From Pseudomonadota bacterium (lineage in GTDB: Bacteria > Pseudomonadota > Alphaproteobacteria > Rhizobiales > Xanthobacteraceae): DNA of 7,079 bases. The stretch spans positions 1-7,079 of the forward strand of contig JAEWHY010000043.1 in assembly GCA_023387555.1 (NCBI GenBank). The letters are read 5' to 3'. Position 1 is the first letter of the stretch; every line of letters begins with the position of its first letter. The notes under the pieces are model-generated. The model worked only from the letters and a program-made list of their open reading frames with translations. It made no database searches and was not told the DNA's origin. The position numbers and the translations under genes were made by a program. Positions 5,300-7,079 of the stretch are shown here, piece after piece.

Positions 5300-6075
5300 G
5301 CCCGGCGCGGCGCCGGCCACCACGTCTGCAACGCATATCGCACGTAGAGCCGCGCAAACAGCGCCGCACAGGCTGCATAGCGCGGCAGAAGTCGACGCGG
5401 ATTTGATGCCGCCCGCCAGGCCCATTCCAGATTCAGCCTGCGAAGCAGCTCCGGGCAGCGGGTCTGCGTTCCCGCGATGAAGTCGAGAGACGCACCGATG
5501 CCGAGAAACGCGACGCCGGTCGTCTCGTCGACAGCGCGGGCCGCAAACAATTCCTGCCTTGGTGCGCCGAGGGCGACGAGACAGATCCGCGCGCCCGATT
5601 TAGCAATGACGTCGATGGCTTCGTCCGCGACCGCGGACCCGACCTCGAACTTGCCAGGCGGCGCATAGACGCCGGCGATCTGCAGGCTCGGGACGGTCTC
5701 CGTCAATCTGCGACCGGACACGCACAGCGTCTCGAAGGTCGAGCCGAACAGAAAGACCGGATGGCCCAGAGCCGCCGCCGCACGGCACAGCGGGACGATC
5801 AGATCCGCGCCGGTCGCGCGCTCCAGCGCAACACCTTTCATGCGCGCGAAGGCGACGATCGGGAAGCCGTCAGGCGTGACGATCTCGGCCTTGGCGTAGG
5901 CATCCCGGAAGCGCGAGTCGGTTCGCAGCTTCACAAGGTGATCGAGATTCAGCGTGCAGACCAGAAACGACTGCGTCTCACGGAGCCGGCGCATGATCGT
6001 TCCGACGGAATCGACCAGATTGCGCGTCGTGACCACCTGTCCGTCGATTTCGACCAAGCCATCCCTCGTCCGCAT
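5296..6075 (-). CDS. WecG/TagA/CpsF family glycosyltransferase (GT26)
   Basis: A 259-residue glycosyltransferase; numbers here start at the ATG. Family members act at the inner face of the cytoplasmic membrane and add a sugar, such as ManNAc or ManNAcA, to a polyprenyl-diphosphate-linked acceptor. Visible blocks are TLNLDHL (41-47, with the conserved Thr and Asn), TPDGFPIV (67-74, D69 matching the catalytic Asp of TagA), RATGADL (86-92), FLFGS (108-112), ALGAPRQE (168-175), GIGASLDFIAG (192-202) and NLEWAWR..NPRRL (215-229). The C-terminus is rich in Arg and aromatic residues, consistent with the membrane-anchoring appendage known in TagA. A TTG codon directly precedes the ATG at 6075; the ATG is preferred, with GGA nine bases upstream. 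One departure is TRCPELL where most relatives have R-A-P-x-W. It faces the deacetylase gene tail to tail. The donor sugar is not identifiable, but the local NDP-sugar genes are candidates for supplying it. Confidence 0.88.
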   Translation of the reverse strand: MRTRDGLVEIDGQVVTTRNLVDSVGTIMRRLRETQSFLVCTLNLDHLVKLRTDSRFRDAYAKAEIVTPDGFPIVAFARMKGVALERATGADLIVPLCRAAAALGHPVFLFGSTFETLCVSGRRLTETVPSLQIAGVYAPPGKFEVGSAVADEAIDVIAKSGARICLVALGAPRQELFAARAVDETTGVAFLGIGASLDFIAGTQTRCPELLRRLNLEWAWRAASNPRRLLPRYAACAALFARLYVRYALQTWWPAPRRA

Positions 6076-6195
6076 CAACGTTTTTCCATTTCACGCGCCA
6101 CAATACAGCCTCGCCTGCGCATCAGTTGCGTGAGCTTGGCGTCACTCCGGAACGGAATTCATGGTGCTTTGCGTCGAACGAGATCGAATTCTCTG

Positions 6196-6206
6196 CTTAA
6201 GGTTAA
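6196..6206 (-). promoter_or_regulatory. TTAACCTTAAG box upstream of the WecG-type gene
   Basis: On the minus strand this reads TTAACCTTAAG, the same 11 bases found at 3465-3475 in the other divergent gap. It is about 120 bases upstream of the glycosyltransferase start. Direct repeats AGATCGAA at 6181-6188 and 6206-6213 flank it. The surrounding gap, 6076-6253, holds no gene I can support. A CtrA-like or other regulator could bind here; this is inferred from recurrence and location. Confidence 0.35.
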
Positions 6207-6253
6207 GATCGAAATATGGCGAATGTGAGCGCCGTTCGGCCGCACGCGCTTGC

Positions 6254-6532
6254 TCAAAAACGCTGGACGTTGAAGCGCGGATCGACGATGCGGAACTGGC
6301 TGGGATTGGTGTTGTAATTGTAGGAATCGACGCGCGAACGAACCCGCGAATCCGTACGGTGGCTTAACCCATACTGGGTCCTGGAGTCGTTCGGACCGAG
6401 CGTGCTGGGATTAGAATTATATTTCAGCGAGTCGACACGTGAATCGATGCGTGCCGGCTTTGGCGCGGTCTGCGCGGCGGTACAGGCCGACGCCGCGATC
6501 AGAAATGCTCCGGCAAGCACAACAGCCTTCAT
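6254..6532 (-). CDS. Small exported, probable lipoprotein with an internal repeat; function unknown
   Basis: A 92-residue protein I do not recognise. The N-terminus is a short signal peptide: MKAVV, a hydrophobic stretch to about residue 16, then C17 in ASAC, which is an acceptable though weak lipobox. If it is not lipidated, signal peptidase I cleavage near residues 19-22 is the alternative. The mature part is polar, with many Arg, Asp, Ser and Asn, and carries two copies of a motif: SRVDSLKYNSNPS (31-43) and SRVDSYNYNTNPS (66-78). The copies share 10 of 13 residues but only 27 of 39 bases, which argues for selection on the protein. GAGG eight bases before the ATG is a good ribosome binding site, and a hairpin overlaps it. 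It lies downstream of the GT4-type gene on the same strand, inside a glycan locus, so a cell-envelope role is likely but unproven. Confidence 0.72.
   Translation of the reverse strand: MKAVVLAGAFLIAASACTAAQTAPKPARIDSRVDSLKYNSNPSTLGPNDSRTQYGLSHRTDSRVRSRVDSYNYNTNPSQFRIVDPRFNVQRF
6299..6337 (-). repeat. Internal coding repeat, copy 2
   Basis: This 39-base unit encodes SRVDSYNYNTNPS. It matches the unit at 6404-6442 at 27 of 39 positions, starting with an identical GCTGGGATT on the plus strand, with a period of 105 bases. It looks like an old in-gene duplication kept at the protein level. Confidence 0.7.
6404..6442 (-). repeat. Internal coding repeat, copy 1
   Basis: This 39-base unit encodes SRVDSLKYNSNPS, the N-terminal copy of the repeat in the small exported protein. 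It is preceded in the protein by RIDS, and copy 2 is preceded by the similar RTDSRVR, so the repeated block may be slightly longer than 13 residues. Confidence 0.7.
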
Positions 6533-6542
6533 CCGAATCGCC

Positions 6543-6563
6543 TCGCAGGAATGAGCCCTGCGA
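6543..6563 (-). promoter_or_regulatory. Leader hairpin overlapping the ribosome binding site of the small exported protein
   Basis: TCGCAGG (6543-6549) and CCTGCGA (6557-6563) are perfect 7-base inverted copies around a 7-base loop. In the minus-strand mRNA the 3' arm ends in GCGA, whose last two bases begin the GAGG ribosome binding site, ten bases before the ATG. Folding would therefore partly hide the site. This suggests, but does not prove, control of translation by structure, a small RNA or a protein. Confidence 0.4.
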
Positions 6564-6573
6564 CTGTGCGATT

Positions 6574-6595
6574 CTTATGGTTAACAAAATCTAAA
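6574..6595. promoter_or_regulatory. CtrA-like site upstream of the small exported protein
   Basis: The minus strand reads TTAACCATAAG across 6584-6574, containing TTAACCAT, the half-site known for the alphaproteobacterial regulator CtrA. The plus strand reads TTAA-N7-TAAA across 6581-6595, one base off the full CtrA pattern TTAA-N7-TTAA. It is 42 bases upstream of the small-protein start, within promoter range. Binding is inferred. Confidence 0.4.
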
Positions 6596-6600
6596 TCCGG

Positions 6601-6620
6601 TCCGCCGATCAGGCGGCGGA
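6601..6620 (-). terminator. Hairpin enclosing the GT4-type stop codon
   Basis: TCCGCC (6601-6606) and GGCGGA (6615-6620) are inverted copies. An alternative pairing, CCGCC with GGCGG (6602-6616), leaves GATCA as the loop, with the minus-strand stop at 6609-6611. An AT-rich stretch follows in the direction of transcription but starts several bases after the stem, so any intrinsic terminator here is imperfect. Confidence 0.35.
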
Positions 6621-7079
6621 AGATTGCGTCGCGGCGGTTTCGCTCGCGGTCTGCTGCGGGCTGCGCGTCAGGAGATCCTTGAAAAGCTCGCGGACGGCCG
6701 CATGATCGGACTGCGCCAGCGCATTCCAGCGCGCGACATTGCCGGTCCCGGCCGCGGCGTAGCGCGCGCGCCAATCGGAGGACGCGAGCAGCGTGCCGAT
6801 CTTCGCCGCTGCTGCCGTCGGATCCTCAAAGTCCACCAGCAGACCCGACGGACCGATCACCTCGCGGAAAACCGGCATGTCGGGGGCGATCACCGGCACG
6901 CCCGCGTACTGGACCTCGAGCAGCGGCAGCCCGAGGCCTTCATCGCGCGACGAACTGATGAAGAGATCACTGGCCTCGACGACGGCGCGGACCTCCTGAT
7001 CGGAAAGCGGGCCGAGCAGATTCACATGGGGCTGTTGCGATAGCCATTGCGCGTCAGGGCCCCATCCAGCCCGCCCGAT
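6609..7079 (-). CDS. GT4-family glycosyltransferase, C-terminal part only
   Basis: The frame is open from the right window edge to a TGA at 6611-6609, giving 156 residues that form the C-terminal, nucleotide-sugar-binding half of a GT-B glycosyltransferase. Reading in from the edge, VNLLGPLSDQEVRAVVEASD matches the usual flxGxvsdeel block. SSSRDEGLGLPLLE contains the EX7E motif that contacts the donor in GT4 retaining enzymes. GVPVIAPDMPVFREVIG and GLLVDFEDP are the following conserved blocks. The last 15 or so residues are a polar Ser/Thr/Gln/Ala tail with no recognisable fold. The N-terminal acceptor-binding half lies outside the window. The donor may be a GDP- or UDP-sugar and cannot be told from this part. 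The protein would act at the cytoplasmic face of the inner membrane in assembling the glycan repeat unit. The small exported protein gene follows 76 bases downstream on the same strand. Confidence 0.88.
   Translation of the reverse strand: MGRAGWGPDAQWLSQQPHVNLLGPLSDQEVRAVVEASDLFISSSRDEGLGLPLLEVQYAGVPVIAPDMPVFREVIGPSGLLVDFEDPTAAAAKIGTLLASSDWRARYAAAGTGNVARWNALAQSDHAAVRELFKDLLTRSPQQTASETAATQSSAA

Noticed and set aside
4908..5378. Minus-strand open frame of 156 codons across the deacetylase end and glycosyltransferase end
   Set aside because: It spans two real genes in a different frame and has no recognisable domain.
6155..6191. Two GAATTC hexamers 31 bases apart upstream of the WecG-type gene
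   Set aside because: Short palindromic hexamers like this recur by chance, and there is no further symmetry around them.
6161..6367. Plus-strand frame of 68 codons upstream of and opposite the small exported protein
   Set aside because: The other strand has a signal peptide, a ribosome binding site and a protein-level repeat, whereas this frame has none of these.

Overview
The window looks like part of an exopolysaccharide or surface-glycan locus from a GC-rich alphaproteobacterium. Codon use, protein style and the recurring TTAACC boxes best fit the Bradyrhizobium/Rhodopseudomonas side of the Hyphomicrobiales. That placement is inference, because no rRNA or other marker gene is present. No tRNA, rRNA, CRISPR array, insertion sequence or phage gene was seen.

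Layout from left to right: (1) 1-1246, minus strand, a polytopic membrane protein of the Wzy/VpsF polysaccharide-polymerase type, cut at its C-terminus by the window edge; (2) 1247-1613, a divergent regulatory gap; (3) 1614-2702, plus, an NAD-dependent sugar-nucleotide epimerase/dehydratase of the extended SDR type; (4) 2703-2817, a convergent gap with three hairpins; (5) 2818-3396, minus, an RmlC/RfbC-like dTDP-4-dehydrorhamnose 3,5-epimerase homologue with a GTG start; (6) 3397-3741, a second divergent gap dense in palindromes; (7) 3742-4551 and 4626-5279, plus, an RfbF-like glucose-1-phosphate cytidylyltransferase followed by a PIG-L/LmbE-type deacetylase; (8) 5296-6075, minus, a WecG/TagA/CpsF glycosyltransferase, convergent with the deacetylase; (9) 6254-6532, minus, a small exported, probably lipidated protein with an internal repeat, of unknown function; (10) 6609-7079, minus, the C-terminal part of a GT4-type glycosyltransferase running off the right edge.

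Taken together, the cytidylyltransferase, the RmlC-like epimerase, the SDR enzyme and the deacetylase look like steps in making an unusual activated sugar, possibly CDP-linked and possibly amino-modified. The two glycosyltransferases would add sugars to a lipid-linked repeat unit, and the VpsF/Wzy-like protein would polymerise it. The 4,6-dehydratase such a route would need is not in the window, nor are rmlA, rmlB or rmlD, so the final sugar cannot be named.

The most interesting non-coding signal is a TTAACC box, resembling the half-site of the cell-cycle regulator CtrA, in each of the four larger gaps upstream of a minus-strand gene. Next come a cluster of palindromes between the rfbC-like and rfbF-like genes, including a dyad with LysR-type T-N11-A geometry, and a hairpin beside the ribosome binding site of the small exported protein. 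No wholly new system can be claimed from the sequence alone.
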